Of a stretch of 15,599 nt of DNA, positions 1-8,218 are shown one piece after another (within the stretch, counting starts at the first letter, position 1; the number at the start of each line of letters is the position of its first letter). Position numbers and translations under genes: made by a program. The notes beneath the pieces were generated by a model that had not been told where the DNA came from, ran no database searches, and worked only from the letters and a program-made list of their open reading frames with translations. Origin of the DNA: an uncultured Chloroflexota bacterium (GTDB lineage: Bacteria > Chloroflexota > Limnocylindria > Limnocylindrales > Limnocylindraceae). The DNA lies in assembly GCA_937864085.1 (NCBI GenBank), contig CALMIH010000056.1, positions 1 to 15,599 on the forward strand, read 5' to 3'.

Positions 1-2
1 TG

Positions 3-332
3 CTGATGGCAACGGGGGACATGGGCTTCGTCCAGATGCGCAAGTACGACCTTGAGGTCTGGGCGGCGGGATCGAAGCGCTGGCTCGAAGTTTCATCCTG
101 CTCCAACTTTGGCGACTACCAGGCGCGACGCATGGCGATCCGTCATCGCAGTGAGGCGGGGGCGAAGCCAGAGCTCGTCCACACGCTGAACGGTTCCGGC
201 CTTGCGATCCCGCGCGTCTTGGCGGCGCTGCTAGAGAACGGCGCGCAGCCAGACGGGAGCGTCAAGCTCCCCGCCGTGCTGCATCCATATCTCGGCGGCC
301 GCACACACCTTGCGCCACCTGCACCGCGCTGA
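3..332 (+). CDS. serS: Seryl-tRNA synthetase, C-terminal part (5' truncated by window edge)
   Basis: This is the last ~109 residues of class IIa seryl-tRNA synthetase, the cytoplasmic enzyme that charges tRNA-Ser with serine. The recognisable block is the catalytic-core end: GDMGFVQMRKYDLEVW, then WLEVSSCSNFGDYQARR (motif 2/3 neighbourhood), then the class II motif 3 region HTLNGSGLAIPRVLAALLEN with its ATP-binding Arg, and the family's usual ending LPAVLHPYLGG. The frame is open through the left edge, so the true start lies outside the window; the ATG at position 6 is internal. Four tRNA-Ser genes lie downstream, one of them about 520 bases away, so enzyme and substrates are clustered. Identification is from conserved motifs, and is essentially certain. 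Confidence 0.96.
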   Translation: MMATGDMGFVQMRKYDLEVWAAGSKRWLEVSSCSNFGDYQARRMAIRHRSEAGAKPELVHTLNGSGLAIPRVLAALLENGAQPDGSVKLPAVLHPYLGGRTHLAPPAPR

Positions 333-345
333 GACGCGCCCCGTT

Positions 346-816
346 ATGAGCCACCCAGCCAACATCACCACGAAGGCGGCGCTCATTGCGCACCTGGATA
401 TCGTGCGACGCGCGCTCGATGATGCGATCTCAATGACGCGCGCAGGCGCCTGGAACGAGCGCGCGGATGGCAGCTCCACACGGACGGTGCTGCTCGCCCA
501 CATTGAGTGGTGGGAGCGTCGTGGCAGCTACGAGATCGGTGTGATGAAGAGTGGCGGGACGCCGCACCGCACCGCGGAGTCACTTGATCAACTCAATGCC
601 CGTATTGACCGCGAGAGTGCCAAGCGTGAGGCGGCAGAGGTGATCACCTCTGAGGCTGGCGCCTGGTGGGAGCTCCGCACCCTGGTTCTCTCGCTGAGCG
701 AGGCGGAGCTCTTTGACGAACGTGCCTTCCCCGCCCTTGAGGGCGAGTCCCTGCAGCAGCTGGTCCAGCAGGAGAGCAGCGCGCACTGGGCCGACCACAT
801 CAAGCACTTCGGCTGA
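346..816 (+). CDS. ClbS/DfsB-like (DUF1706) four-helix-bundle protein
   Basis: A 156-residue protein that resembles the ClbS/DfsB (DUF1706) family within the DinB-like four-helix-bundle fold. Visible family features are the N-terminal TKAALIAHL helix, the helix-2 stretch LLAHIEWWERRGSYEIG, an LDQLNARID segment where the family has N-x-x-I, and the C-terminal segment LSEAELFDERAF followed by an S-x-HWADHIKHF helix. ClbS itself protects colibactin producers from their own genotoxin, but most members have no known substrate and I do not assign one. The ATG at 346 is chosen because it starts directly before the family-like helix; the longer ORF would overlap serS. It begins 14 bases after the serS stop, so co-transcription is likely. 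No clear ribosome binding site is visible. Confidence 0.7.
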   Translation: MSHPANITTKAALIAHLDIVRRALDDAISMTRAGAWNERADGSSTRTVLLAHIEWWERRGSYEIGVMKSGGTPHRTAESLDQLNARIDRESAKREAAEVITSEAGAWWELRTLVLSLSEAELFDERAFPALEGESLQQLVQQESSAHWADHIKHFG

Positions 817-848
817 GCGGCAGCCCCGCATCCGATACACTGCGCGGC

Positions 849-940
849 GGAGGGGTGCCGGAGTGGTTGAACGGAGCTGTCTTGAAAACAGCCCAGGCTG
901 GTAACGGTCTGCGGGGGTTCGAATCCCTCCCCCTCCGCCA
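849..940 (+). tRNA. tRNA-Ser (UGA anticodon)
   Basis: A class II tRNA with a 7-bp acceptor stem GGAGGGG/CCCCTCC, discriminator G and encoded CCA. The anticodon arm is GCTGT-CTTGAAA-ACAGC, with anticodon TGA at 883-885. It has the long variable arm expected of tRNA-Ser and a T arm with loop TTCGAAT. It reads UCA and, by wobble, other UCN codons. A TACACT hexamer at 836-841, 7 bases before the 5' end, could be its -10 element. Confidence 0.97.
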
Positions 941-1094
941 CACCGTATGAAGCGGTTCGGCCTTTGCGGCGGCTGTGCGGAGGCACGCGAGATCACCAGC
1001 GGACGAGGATCGGACTTCTTGCGCTGCGGCCTCTCTGACCGCGACCCACGCTACGTGCGCTACCCGCGCCTCCCAGTGATGCGCTGTGCCGGAT

Positions 1095-1373
1095 TTAGCG
1101 CTGCGACTCCGCCCGACGTGTTGCCGCCATCAGCAGCTCCCAAAGCGCCCGAAGATCCTCAGGACTGAGCGCACCAGCACCACGCGCGCTGATACGCGTC
1201 AGTAGTTGCGCCTCTCGCTCTGGATCGTGCACTGGACGACCGAGCGCCGCCTTGGCAGCCCCCGCCTCCAGCGCGAAGTTCGTGCGCTCCTCCAAGAGTT
1301 TCAGCAGCTCGCTATCAATGCGATCGATCTCGCTACGAATCTCAGCGAGACGGGCGGCTGGATCACCGCTCAC
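1095..1373 (-). CDS. Chorismate mutase, AroQ (all-helical) type
   Basis: A 92-residue stand-alone chorismate mutase of the AroQ fold, converting chorismate to prephenate for Phe and Tyr synthesis. The pattern RSEIDRIDSELLKLLEERTNFALEAGAAKAA contains the conserved helix-1 Arg, the I-D-x-I-D/E-L motif and the Arg and Lys that bind the substrate carboxylates. The later VHDPEREAQLL matches the second conserved block, with the catalytic-side Arg-Glu. Length is typical for the monofunctional enzyme. It is the last gene of the aro operon and its ATG overlaps the aroQ stop by 4 bases, implying translational coupling. It extends the operon past chorismate towards Phe/Tyr, which fits the Tyr/Phe codons in the operon's leader peptide. 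Confidence 0.9.
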   Translation of the reverse strand: MSGDPAARLAEIRSEIDRIDSELLKLLEERTNFALEAGAAKAALGRPVHDPEREAQLLTRISARGAGALSPEDLRALWELLMAATRRAESQR

Positions 1374-1879
1374 TTCGTTGCCTCCGCGCGCAGCTCGGCG
1401 ATGAGTGCAACGGCGCGTTCGTAGCCTGCGGCGAGCATCCCGCGTACCGCAACCGCAGCAACATCTTCAAGGAGGCTGATATGGCGGAAGGCTTCGCGCT
1501 CCTCAGGATTGGAGAGGTGTACTTCGGCGAACGGTCGCTCTACCGCCAGCAGCGCGTCACGGAGGCTGACGCTGGTGTGCGTCAGTCCGCCAGGGTTAAT
1601 GATCACCCAGGAGAAGTCGCGCACATGTAGCCGATCAATAAGGTCGCCCTCATGATTTGACTGGAAGGCATCAACGAGTGTCATCCCCGCCGCCTCTGCT
1701 GCGGCGGCAACGCGCGTCTCGATCTCATCCAGCGTGGTGGTGCCGTAGCGCTCGGGCTCGCGCTCGCCGAGTAGGTTCAGGCTGGGGCCGTTCAGCAGCA
1801 GGATTTCGTCGCCCGCCGCATGCGCGCGTGCGCGCGGAGAGAGGGCGCTGGCGTTGATGCGTGTTGCTCGCTCGGTCAT
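1370..1879 (-). CDS. aroQ: Type II 3-dehydroquinate dehydratase
   Basis: A 169-residue type II dehydroquinase, which dehydrates 3-dehydroquinate to 3-dehydroshikimate (step 3 of the shikimate pathway). The signature LLNGPSLNLLGEREPERYG carries the active-site Asn, Arg and catalytic Tyr. QSNHEGDLIDRLH and INPGGLTHTSVSLRDAL contain the substrate-binding Asn/His/Thr residues, and EVHLSNPEEREAFRHISLL contains the conserved His-Leu-Ser-Asn and Arg. The ~25-residue N-terminal extension before the signature is longer than in most family members, so an internal start is possible. I keep the first ATG because it overlaps the aroKB stop by 4 bases, like the other junctions in this operon. Confidence 0.95.
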   Translation of the reverse strand: MTERATRINASALSPRARAHAAGDEILLLNGPSLNLLGEREPERYGTTTLDEIETRVAAAAEAAGMTLVDAFQSNHEGDLIDRLHVRDFSWVIINPGGLTHTSVSLRDALLAVERPFAEVHLSNPEEREAFRHISLLEDVAAVAVRGMLAAGYERAVALIAELRAEATK

Positions 1880-3567
1880 CGTGTCCCTCCGCTTCTCTTG
1901 TTGCCCGCCAGCATCTGTGTTGCGGCGCGTAGGACGAGGCTAGCAGGGACGTCGTCACGAATCACGAAGCTCTTCGCGGTGGGGAGGACCCAGCGGATCT
2001 TCCCGCCCGCCACCTTCTTGTCGTGCGTCGTTGCCTCAACGAGTGCGGCGGGGGACTCGCGCCGTGGCGCGACGCCAAGGCCGAGCGCATCAAGGAGTGC
2101 GAGCGCGCGTGCGGCGCGTGGCGCTGGCGTGACACCAAGCTCAACGCCAATCGTGAGTGCGGCGCGAAGGCCGTAGCCGACCGCTTCGCCATGCAAGATC
2201 CCCTTGTAGTTCGCCGCCTGCTCTAGCGCATGGCCGAGGGTGTGACCAAGGTTGAGGCTCATGCGGAGGCCCGCCTCTCGCTCATCCGCCGCAACCACGT
2301 TGCACTTCCACCATCCGGCGCGCTCCACGATCTCAGCGTAGGTTCCGTCTTCATGCAGCTCTGGGTCGCCCGCAACGAGTCGCGGCGCCACCTCTTCGAG
2401 CAGCGTGAAGAGTCGATCCTCACCGAGCAGTGCAATCTTCACCGCCTCACCTGTTGCGGCGAGAATCTCGCGCGTTGGGAGGGTGCGCAGCGCATCCAGG
2501 TCGGCGATGACGGCGAGTGGCTGATGGAAGGCGCCGACGAGATTCTTCCCTTCAGGGAGATCGACGCCGGTCTTTCCGCCGAGTGATGCGTCCAACTGCG
2601 AGGCGAGTGTGGTGGGGACGGCGACCCAGTCGATGCCGCGCAGATAGAGCGCAGCGAGAAGGCCCGCCGTGTCGCTCAGCGCGCCACCGCCAACCGCAAC
2701 GAGAAGATCACCGCGCTCAACGCCAGCGGCGGCGAGGCTGCGTGCCGCCTCATCAATCACGGTGAGCTGCTTCGCCGATTCACCAGACTCCAGCGTGAGC
2801 GGAATTACGGTGATTTTGGCGCGCTTCAGCGCCGCGGCGATGCTGCCACCGATCGCACGCTCTGCGTTCGGTTCGCTCACTAGGACCACGCGATGTGCGT
2901 TACGCGCCTTGAGCGCGCGCACGAGCGACTCTGCGGCGATGCCGACGCCGAGCTCCCAGTGGCCGCTCGGCAGTGCGGCGGAGAGGAGCATTCGGCCGGT
3001 GTTGCGCGGCGTGGCGCGTAGCAGGTCGATAGCAGGCTGTGAGAGCGTCCCTGGACTCTTCTTGCTCTCGAGTCGTGTGCCGATGGCGTAGAAGCGCGAA
3101 CGCTCCGTGCGCAGTGTGCGCAGCGACGCCTCTGGATTCCCCTTGCTCATCAGTGGACGGACAACACGTGCGGTGCGAAGGCGCCCGGCGATGACTGGAT
3201 CTGGTGCGTCGAGCCAGAGGATGCGGGCGCGTTGGCTCAGCGTCCAGCGGTTGCGCGGGTCAACGAGCGTCCCACCGCCGAGCGAGATGATGCGCCCAAT
3301 GCCGAGCTCTGCGGCAACGTCGCCTGCGGGTGGCGCAACTTCGTCGAGCGCGGCAACGGCGGAGCGTTCGCGGATGCGGAAGCCCTCTTCGCCTTCGCGC
3401 TTGAAGATCTCATCCACGCTGTCCTTCGGGACGCCAGTACTTGCGATGATGCTGCGGTCTAGATCAAGGAGCGGCACGTTGAGCGCGGTCGCAAGGCGAC
3501 GGCCGAGTGAGCTCTTCCCCACGCCAGGGAGGCCGACGAGTGCAAGGTTGCTGCGCCGCGTCGCCAT
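1876..3567 (-). CDS. aroKB: Bifunctional shikimate kinase / 3-dehydroquinate synthase (AroK-AroB fusion)
   Basis: A 563-residue fusion of two shikimate-pathway enzymes. Residues 1 to ~185 are shikimate kinase: Walker A GLPGVGKSS at 12-20, substrate/Mg motif DLD at 35-37, an R-I-R-E-R segment near 64-68, GGGT at 97-100, and a lid with R-V-V-R-P. Residues ~195-563 are 3-dehydroquinate synthase: NAD-site GGGALSDTAG from 293, VPTTLASQLDASLGGKTG at about 317-334, KNLVGAFHQP, and apparent metal ligands E374 (GEAVK), H442 (NLGHTLGH) and H459 (LHGEAV). DHQ synthase makes 3-dehydroquinate from DAHP and needs NAD and a divalent metal; shikimate kinase makes shikimate-3-phosphate. Both sites look intact. 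Such fusions are known, for example in Thermotoga. It lies 6 bases after aroC and overlaps aroQ by 4. Confidence 0.95.
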   Translation of the reverse strand: MATRRSNLALVGLPGVGKSSLGRRLATALNVPLLDLDRSIIASTGVPKDSVDEIFKREGEEGFRIRERSAVAALDEVAPPAGDVAAELGIGRIISLGGGTLVDPRNRWTLSQRARILWLDAPDPVIAGRLRTARVVRPLMSKGNPEASLRTLRTERSRFYAIGTRLESKKSPGTLSQPAIDLLRATPRNTGRMLLSAALPSGHWELGVGIAAESLVRALKARNAHRVVLVSEPNAERAIGGSIAAALKRAKITVIPLTLESGESAKQLTVIDEAARSLAAAGVERGDLLVAVGGGALSDTAGLLAALYLRGIDWVAVPTTLASQLDASLGGKTGVDLPEGKNLVGAFHQPLAVIADLDALRTLPTREILAATGEAVKIALLGEDRLFTLLEEVAPRLVAGDPELHEDGTYAEIVERAGWWKCNVVAADEREAGLRMSLNLGHTLGHALEQAANYKGILHGEAVGYGLRAALTIGVELGVTPAPRAARALALLDALGLGVAPRRESPAALVEATTHDKKVAGGKIRWVLPTAKSFVIRDDVPASLVLRAATQMLAGNKRSGGTR

Positions 3568-3573
3568 CAGCGT

Positions 3574-4863
3574 CTAGTCGTCGCCGCCGGACCCCGCGGC
3601 GCTGGTGCCACTCGCGTCCGTCTCGGGGTCAGCCTTGCCACCTGCTGCAGGTGCGGATCGCGGGATAGCGGCACGTGCGTGAAGCGCCGCAAGGTTCGCC
3701 GTGATCTCTTCGAGCGAGTCGCCACCGAGCTTCTCCAGGACGAATGGCACCAGGGCGAGCGCCGCCATCGCTTCGCCGATTACGCCAGCGGCGGGAACTA
3801 CGCTGATGTCGGAACGTTCGTAGTGCGCCTTCTCCACCTTCTCGCCGCTGATCAGGTCGGCAGACGGGAGCGGTCGGGCGAGCGTGCTGATCGGCTTCAC
3901 CGCGGCGCGGATCACGAGCGGCTCGCCGTTGCTGACGCCGCCAGTGAGTCCACCGGCGCGATTAGTGCGGTGTACCCAATCGCCTGCGGGTGTACGCCCC
4001 TCAATGACGTCATGGACCTCGGAGCCGAAGATGCGCGTCTGTTCAAAGCCTAAGCCGAACTCCACACCCTTCACGCTCTGGATGCTCATCATCGCCTGGG
4101 CGAGTGCCGCATCAAGGCGGCGATCCCAGTGCACGTACGAGCCGAGTCCGATCGGCAGACCCTTCACGACGACTTCAAAGATGCCGCCAACGGTATTCCC
4201 CGCCTCGCGTGCCTCATCTATACGGGCGACCATCCGCGTTTCAGCGGCAGGGTCTGGGCAGCGCAGCGGGCTCTCTTCAGACTCTTCACGCGTGCGAGTG
4301 CAGGCCTGTGGGTCCACGGCCACACCGCCCACTTCGGCGGTGAAGGACCAGATGTCGATGCCGAGCGCGTGGAGGAGTGCCTTCGCAACGCCACCAGCGG
4401 CAACGCGCGCCGCCGTCTCGCGCGCCGATGCGCGCTCCAGCACACTGCGCACATCATCAAAGCCGTACTTCAGTGCGCCGGCAAGGTCGGCGTGCCCTGG
4501 GCGGACGCGCGTCACGGGGATGGAGCGCTTCGTCCCTTCGGCGGCGCTCGCCGCAAGTTCCGCCGCCTGCTCTGCGCTGAGTGGTTCTGACTGCATCACC
4601 CGCGTCCAGTTCTCCCAGTCGCGGTTCTCAATCAAGAGAAGGATCGGTGAGCCCAGCGTGAGGCCGTGACGGACGCCGCTGCGGATGCGTGCGTGGTCCT
4701 GCTCAATCTTCTGTCGCGCGCCACGGCCGTAGCCACCCTGTCGGCGCTTCAGATCGATAGCGAGCGCTGTTTCAGTGAGTGGGACGCCGGCTGGCATCCC
4801 CTCAACAATGACGCCGAGCTCTGGCCCGTGTGACTCACCGGCGGTTAGGTAGCGGAAGCTCAT
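3574..4863 (-). CDS. aroC: Chorismate synthase
   Basis: A 429-residue chorismate synthase, which needs reduced FMN to convert EPSP to chorismate (last step of the pathway). Family blocks appear in order: RYLTAGESHGPELGVIVEG at the N-terminus; RRQGGYGRGARQKIEQD; the second signature in VRPGHADLAGALKYGFDDVRSVLERASARETAARVA; and GGLTGGVSNGEPLVIRAAVKP near the end. It is longer than most bacterial AroC because of a ~30-residue Ala/Gly/Ser/Asp-rich tail (about residues 400-429) that looks disordered and adds nothing recognisable. The start ATG overlaps the aroE stop by 4 bases. Confidence 0.96.
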   Translation of the reverse strand: MSFRYLTAGESHGPELGVIVEGMPAGVPLTETALAIDLKRRQGGYGRGARQKIEQDHARIRSGVRHGLTLGSPILLLIENRDWENWTRVMQSEPLSAEQAAELAASAAEGTKRSIPVTRVRPGHADLAGALKYGFDDVRSVLERASARETAARVAAGGVAKALLHALGIDIWSFTAEVGGVAVDPQACTRTREESEESPLRCPDPAAETRMVARIDEAREAGNTVGGIFEVVVKGLPIGLGSYVHWDRRLDAALAQAMMSIQSVKGVEFGLGFEQTRIFGSEVHDVIEGRTPAGDWVHRTNRAGGLTGGVSNGEPLVIRAAVKPISTLARPLPSADLISGEKVEKAHYERSDISVVPAAGVIGEAMAALALVPFVLEKLGGDSLEEITANLAALHARAAIPRSAPAAGGKADPETDASGTSAAGSGGDD

Positions 4864-5753
4864 TGCGCCCCTCCAATCACTGCGGGTGACTCACCCGCAT
4901 GGGTAGATGATGCCGCGGCGGCGGCTAACGCGTCACGCATGATGCTGATCGGTGCTGGACGCCCCGTCCAGAGTTCAAAAGAGGCGGCCCCCTGAAGGAG
5001 GAGCATCTCCAGTCCGTCGGCCGCTTCTGCGCCCGCGGCGCGCGCACTGCGGACGAGCGCCGTCCCGCCAGGGGCATAAACAGCGTCGATCAGGAACTGC
5101 CCTTCGCGGAAGGCGGCGGCGGGGAGTGGCGGCGCATCCTTTGATGAGAGTCCGAGGCTGGTGGCGTTGATGACGATGCCGACGCGCGCCGCCTCCTCCA
5201 CCAGGATCGACTCGTGCCAGGGCACGGCGCGGATGGCGAGGTGCGGCCAGGTCTTGGAGGCCGCGGCAGCAACCTGCTCAGCACGGCGTAAGTGACGATT
5301 GGTGATGCTGATCTGTCCTACGGCGGCACCAACGAGTGCGGCGACGGCGGCGCGCGCGGCGCCTCCCGCGCCAAGGATCAGCGCGGCGCGCGGGGTGCGT
5401 CGTCCGTCGAGCAGCGCATCAAGTGCGCCGCGCAGTCCGGCGACGTCAGTGTTCCGCCCAACGAGACGGCTCCCAGCGCGCGTGATCGTATTGACGGCGC
5501 CGATTGCTGTGGTCTCTTCAGTCACTGAGTCGAGCAGCGCACCGATCGTCTCCTTGTGCGGGATCGTGACGTTGGCTCCGATTAGATCTGGATCGGCGCG
5601 CAGCGCGGCAACGGCGGCGGCGAGTCCCTTCGGCGGAACATCCATCAGCTCGTAGCGAACTGGGAGGCCGAGATGGTCAAAGGCGGCCTGCTGGAAGGCG
5701 GGGGAGAGGCTGTGCGCCACCGGGTGTCCCAAGAGCACGATGCGCTTGCTCAT
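4860..5753 (-). CDS. aroE: Shikimate dehydrogenase (NADP+)
   Basis: A 297-residue shikimate dehydrogenase that reduces 3-dehydroshikimate to shikimate. Substrate-domain motifs are GHPVAHSLSPAFQQAAF (the S-x-S pair), NVTIPHKE with the catalytic Lys, IGAVNT, and GRNTDVAGL with the catalytic Asp. The Rossmann domain has GAGGAARAAVAAL, with NRHLRRAEQ in the place of the usual N-R-T NADP-specificity loop. DAVYAPGGTALV and GLEMLLLQGAASFELWTG, with its conserved Gln, close the active site. It overlaps aroA and aroC by 4 bases each. The ~20-residue Ala/Ser-rich C-terminus is poorly conserved. Confidence 0.95.
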   Translation of the reverse strand: MSKRIVLLGHPVAHSLSPAFQQAAFDHLGLPVRYELMDVPPKGLAAAVAALRADPDLIGANVTIPHKETIGALLDSVTEETTAIGAVNTITRAGSRLVGRNTDVAGLRGALDALLDGRRTPRAALILGAGGAARAAVAALVGAAVGQISITNRHLRRAEQVAAAASKTWPHLAIRAVPWHESILVEEAARVGIVINATSLGLSSKDAPPLPAAAFREGQFLIDAVYAPGGTALVRSARAAGAEAADGLEMLLLQGAASFELWTGRPAPISIMRDALAAAAASSTHAGESPAVIGGAQ

Positions 5754-7114
5754 GCGCGTACGTCCTGCTCCGCGCCACCAGCGAGACGCAGAGCGTCATC
5801 AAAGAAGGTTGGATAACTGACCGCCGCAGCTGCGGCGTCGTCGATCTCCACGGCGGCGTCGCCGACAAGTGCCGCAACCGCAAAGGTCATCGCGAGGCGG
5901 TGATCGCCGCGGACCTCGGGGCTCCCACCCTTCGACCGCTCGCCGCCAACAAAGTGGAGATCATCCCCATCCACGCGAACGGTGAGCCCGAGCCGCGTCA
6001 GGCCATCGGCAACACCGGCGATTCGGTCGCTCTCCTTGGCGCGCAGCTCCCCTGCGCCGCGGATGCTGCTCCCGCCGCGCGCCGCCGTTGCGGCGAGCGA
6101 GAGGATCGGCATCTCATCAATGGCGAGCGCCACATCCTGTGGGGTGATCTCAACGCCGTGGAGGTCGGCACTGCGGACGCGGAGGTCGCCGATCGGCTCC
6201 CCCGAGCCGTCATCTGGGCGCGGCGTCTCTTCAATGGAGGCACCCATGCGGCGGAGGATCTCAATGACGTGGCGGCGGGTGGGGTTCAGCGAGACGCCGC
6301 GGATCGTCAGATCGGCGTCTGGGTGCAGGCTCGCCGCCACCAGCCAGAAGGCGGCCGACGATGGGTCGCCCGGCACCTGCACCTGCGGGATCGCCCGCAA
6401 CTGCGTGCCCCCCTGGACGCTGATCGACCAGGCGCCATCAGGCTCCTGCACGCGGTTGATGGTGGCGCCGCGCGCCGTGAGCATCCGCTCGCTGTGGTCG
6501 CGCGTTGCGACACTCTCTATATAGGTGGTGCTACCACTCGCGGCGAGGCCGGCAATCAGGACGCAGCTCTTCACCTGGGCGCTCGGGGTGCTGGAGCGCC
6601 ACTCGGTGCCGTGCAGCGTGCCCCCAACAATGCGCAGCGGCGCCGTCTCGCCGCGCTCACCAGCGGCGCCCGTGGCGTCGGCTCCCATTGCGCGGAGTGG
6701 CTCAAGAACGCGTGTCATGGGGCGGCGGCGCAGCGATTCGTCGCCATCTAATACGTGGGCGCCGGCAACTCCCGCCACAAGCCCTGCGCCGAGCCGTGCG
6801 CTCGTCCCAGAGTTGCCGCAGTCAAGGGTTCCGTCGCCCTGCGCGGCGAGTCCGCTGCGACCAGGGGAGAGGACGCGCCAGCGCGCCGTACCAGGTGCGT
6901 CGTCAGGTGCCGCTGGGAGTCGCTCGCAGGTTGCGCCGAGCGCGCGGATGATCCCCGCGGTGGAGCGCACGTCATGGCCGTCACCAGCGCCAGAGATCAG
7001 CGTCTCACCCTCCGCCAGCGCTGCGAAGAGCAGCGCGCGGTGGCTGATCGACTTGTCGCCGGGGAGGCGCAGTTCACCCCGCAGCCGCGCTGCGGGGTTG
7101 ACGCGGTGCGACAT
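5750..7114 (-). CDS. aroA: 3-phosphoshikimate 1-carboxyvinyltransferase (EPSP synthase)
   Basis: A 454-residue EPSP synthase, which joins phosphoenolpyruvate to shikimate-3-phosphate. Motifs include LPGDKSISHRALLFAAL, DCGNSGTSARLGAGL, RRRPMTRVLEPL, SAQVKSCVLIAGL, ATRDHSERML, VPGDPSSAAFWLVAA, DEMPILSLAA with the catalytic Asp/Glu, and RAKESDRI, with DHRLAMTFAVAAL near the C-terminus. The combination G-D-K-S, S-A-Q-V-K, R-D-H-S-E and N-P-T-R is the Gram-positive/class II pattern, not the E. coli class I pattern (G-S-K-S, S-S-Q). Class II enzymes are often less sensitive to glyphosate; for this protein that is inference only. It starts 3 bases after the aroF stop. Confidence 0.96.
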   Translation of the reverse strand: MSHRVNPAARLRGELRLPGDKSISHRALLFAALAEGETLISGAGDGHDVRSTAGIIRALGATCERLPAAPDDAPGTARWRVLSPGRSGLAAQGDGTLDCGNSGTSARLGAGLVAGVAGAHVLDGDESLRRRPMTRVLEPLRAMGADATGAAGERGETAPLRIVGGTLHGTEWRSSTPSAQVKSCVLIAGLAASGSTTYIESVATRDHSERMLTARGATINRVQEPDGAWSISVQGGTQLRAIPQVQVPGDPSSAAFWLVAASLHPDADLTIRGVSLNPTRRHVIEILRRMGASIEETPRPDDGSGEPIGDLRVRSADLHGVEITPQDVALAIDEMPILSLAATAARGGSSIRGAGELRAKESDRIAGVADGLTRLGLTVRVDGDDLHFVGGERSKGGSPEVRGDHRLAMTFAVAALVGDAAVEIDDAAAAAVSYPTFFDDALRLAGGAEQDVRA

Positions 7115-7117
7115 GCG

Positions 7118-8176
7118 CTACTTCTTCGACGGGCTGGCGCCCGCCGCCCCTGGGTCGTTATGGAGTGGCGTCACGAGCGTGTGGATGGAGCGCAACTCGC
7201 CAGCGAGGCGCTGGAACATTGGGATGGTGAGCGACTGCTCGCCGTCCGACCAGGCCTCCTCCGGCTTTGGGTGCACTTCAACCATGATGCCGTCGGCCCC
7301 AGCCGCCACGCCGGCGTATGACATTGGCGCAACCATCCAGCGCTTCCCTGTTGCGTGGCTCGGATCCACGATGACTGGGAGGTGTGTCAGCTTGCGGAGG
7401 ATCGGCACCGCGTTCAGGTCCAACGTATTGCGCGCCGCCGTCTCAAAGGTGCGGATGCCGCGCTCGCAGAGGATCACCTGTGTGTTCCCCGCCGCCAAGA
7501 TGTACTCCGCGGCGAGCAGCCACTCCTCAATCGTCCCGGAGAGGCCGCGCTTCAGCATCACTGGCATGCGCGTGCGCCCCACGGCGTTAAGGAGCGAGAA
7601 GTTCTGCATGTTGCGCGTCCCCACCTGCAGCACATCTGCGAACTCGGAGACCATGTCGACCTGTGCAGGCTCCATCACCTCGGTGATGATCGGGAGCCCA
7701 GTGCGCTCCCGCGCCTCGGCGAGGAGGCGCAGTCCGTCAAGGCCGAGCCCCTGGAAGGCGTACGGCGAGGTGCGCGGCTTGAATGCACCACCACGCAGGA
7801 GGGTTGCCCCCGCATCGGCCACCCCCTGCGCCACTTCGAAGAGCTGATCGCGCGATTCAATGGAGCATGGGCCCGCCATCAGGGTCAGCGTGCCACCACC
7901 GATCACCGCATCGCGCACCTTCACCAGCGTTGGCGTGTCGCGGAACTCGCGAGAGGCGAGTCGGTAGGGACGTGTAGCGCGGCTGACACTTGCAACACCT
8001 CCGAGTGCGCCGAACTCTTGTTCAAGTGCGGCGTTGACGCCCGACGGCCCAAGGATGGCGAGGGTGCTTCCGGTCGAACCCTGCTCTTCATAGACGGCGA
8101 GACCCGCCGCTGCGGCGCGCTCGCGGACGGCGCTGAGCTGCGCTGCTGTTGCCGCCTTGACCATTCGGACGAACAT
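7118..8176 (-). CDS. aroF: 3-deoxy-7-phosphoheptulonate (DAHP) synthase, class I-beta with N-terminal regulatory domain
   Basis: A 352-residue DAHP synthase, which condenses PEP with erythrose-4-phosphate at the entry to the shikimate pathway. Residues 1 to ~75 look like the ferredoxin-like domain seen before the barrel in Thermotoga-type enzymes, where it mediates feedback inhibition by aromatic amino acids. The TIM barrel follows: LMAGPCSIES, LRGGAFKPRTSPYAFQGLG with the substrate Lys-Pro-Arg, EVMEPAQVD, QVGTRNMQNF, LKRGLSGTIEEWL, ERGIRTFE, VDPSHATGKR and MVEVHPKPEEAWSDGEQ with metal ligands Cys, His, Glu and Asp. AGGAG at 8182-8186 lies 5 bases before the chosen ATG and supports that start. 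It is the first structural gene of the operon, preceded by an apparent attenuator. Confidence 0.95.
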   Translation of the reverse strand: MFVRMVKAATAAQLSAVRERAAAAGLAVYEEQGSTGSTLAILGPSGVNAALEQEFGALGGVASVSRATRPYRLASREFRDTPTLVKVRDAVIGGGTLTLMAGPCSIESRDQLFEVAQGVADAGATLLRGGAFKPRTSPYAFQGLGLDGLRLLAEARERTGLPIITEVMEPAQVDMVSEFADVLQVGTRNMQNFSLLNAVGRTRMPVMLKRGLSGTIEEWLLAAEYILAAGNTQVILCERGIRTFETAARNTLDLNAVPILRKLTHLPVIVDPSHATGKRWMVAPMSYAGVAAGADGIMVEVHPKPEEAWSDGEQSLTIPMFQRLAGELRSIHTLVTPLHNDPGAAGASPSKK

Positions 8177-8218
8177 TGTTGCTCCTGGTTTGGTGCCGGC
8201 TGACCGGCGGGGTGGGGG

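Noticed and set aside
941..1094. A terminator for the aro operon
   Set aside because: No convincing hairpin with a U-rich tail is visible on the minus strand in this 154-base gap.
947..1168. A 73-codon plus-strand frame after tRNA-Ser(UGA)
   Set aside because: It overlaps the end of the chorismate mutase gene and shows no recognisable motif or ribosome binding site.
6525..7847. A 440-codon plus-strand open frame
   Set aside because: It is antisense to aroA and aroF, whose motifs are complete. Its composition (Ser/Arg/Pro-rich) is the usual shadow of GC-rich codon use.
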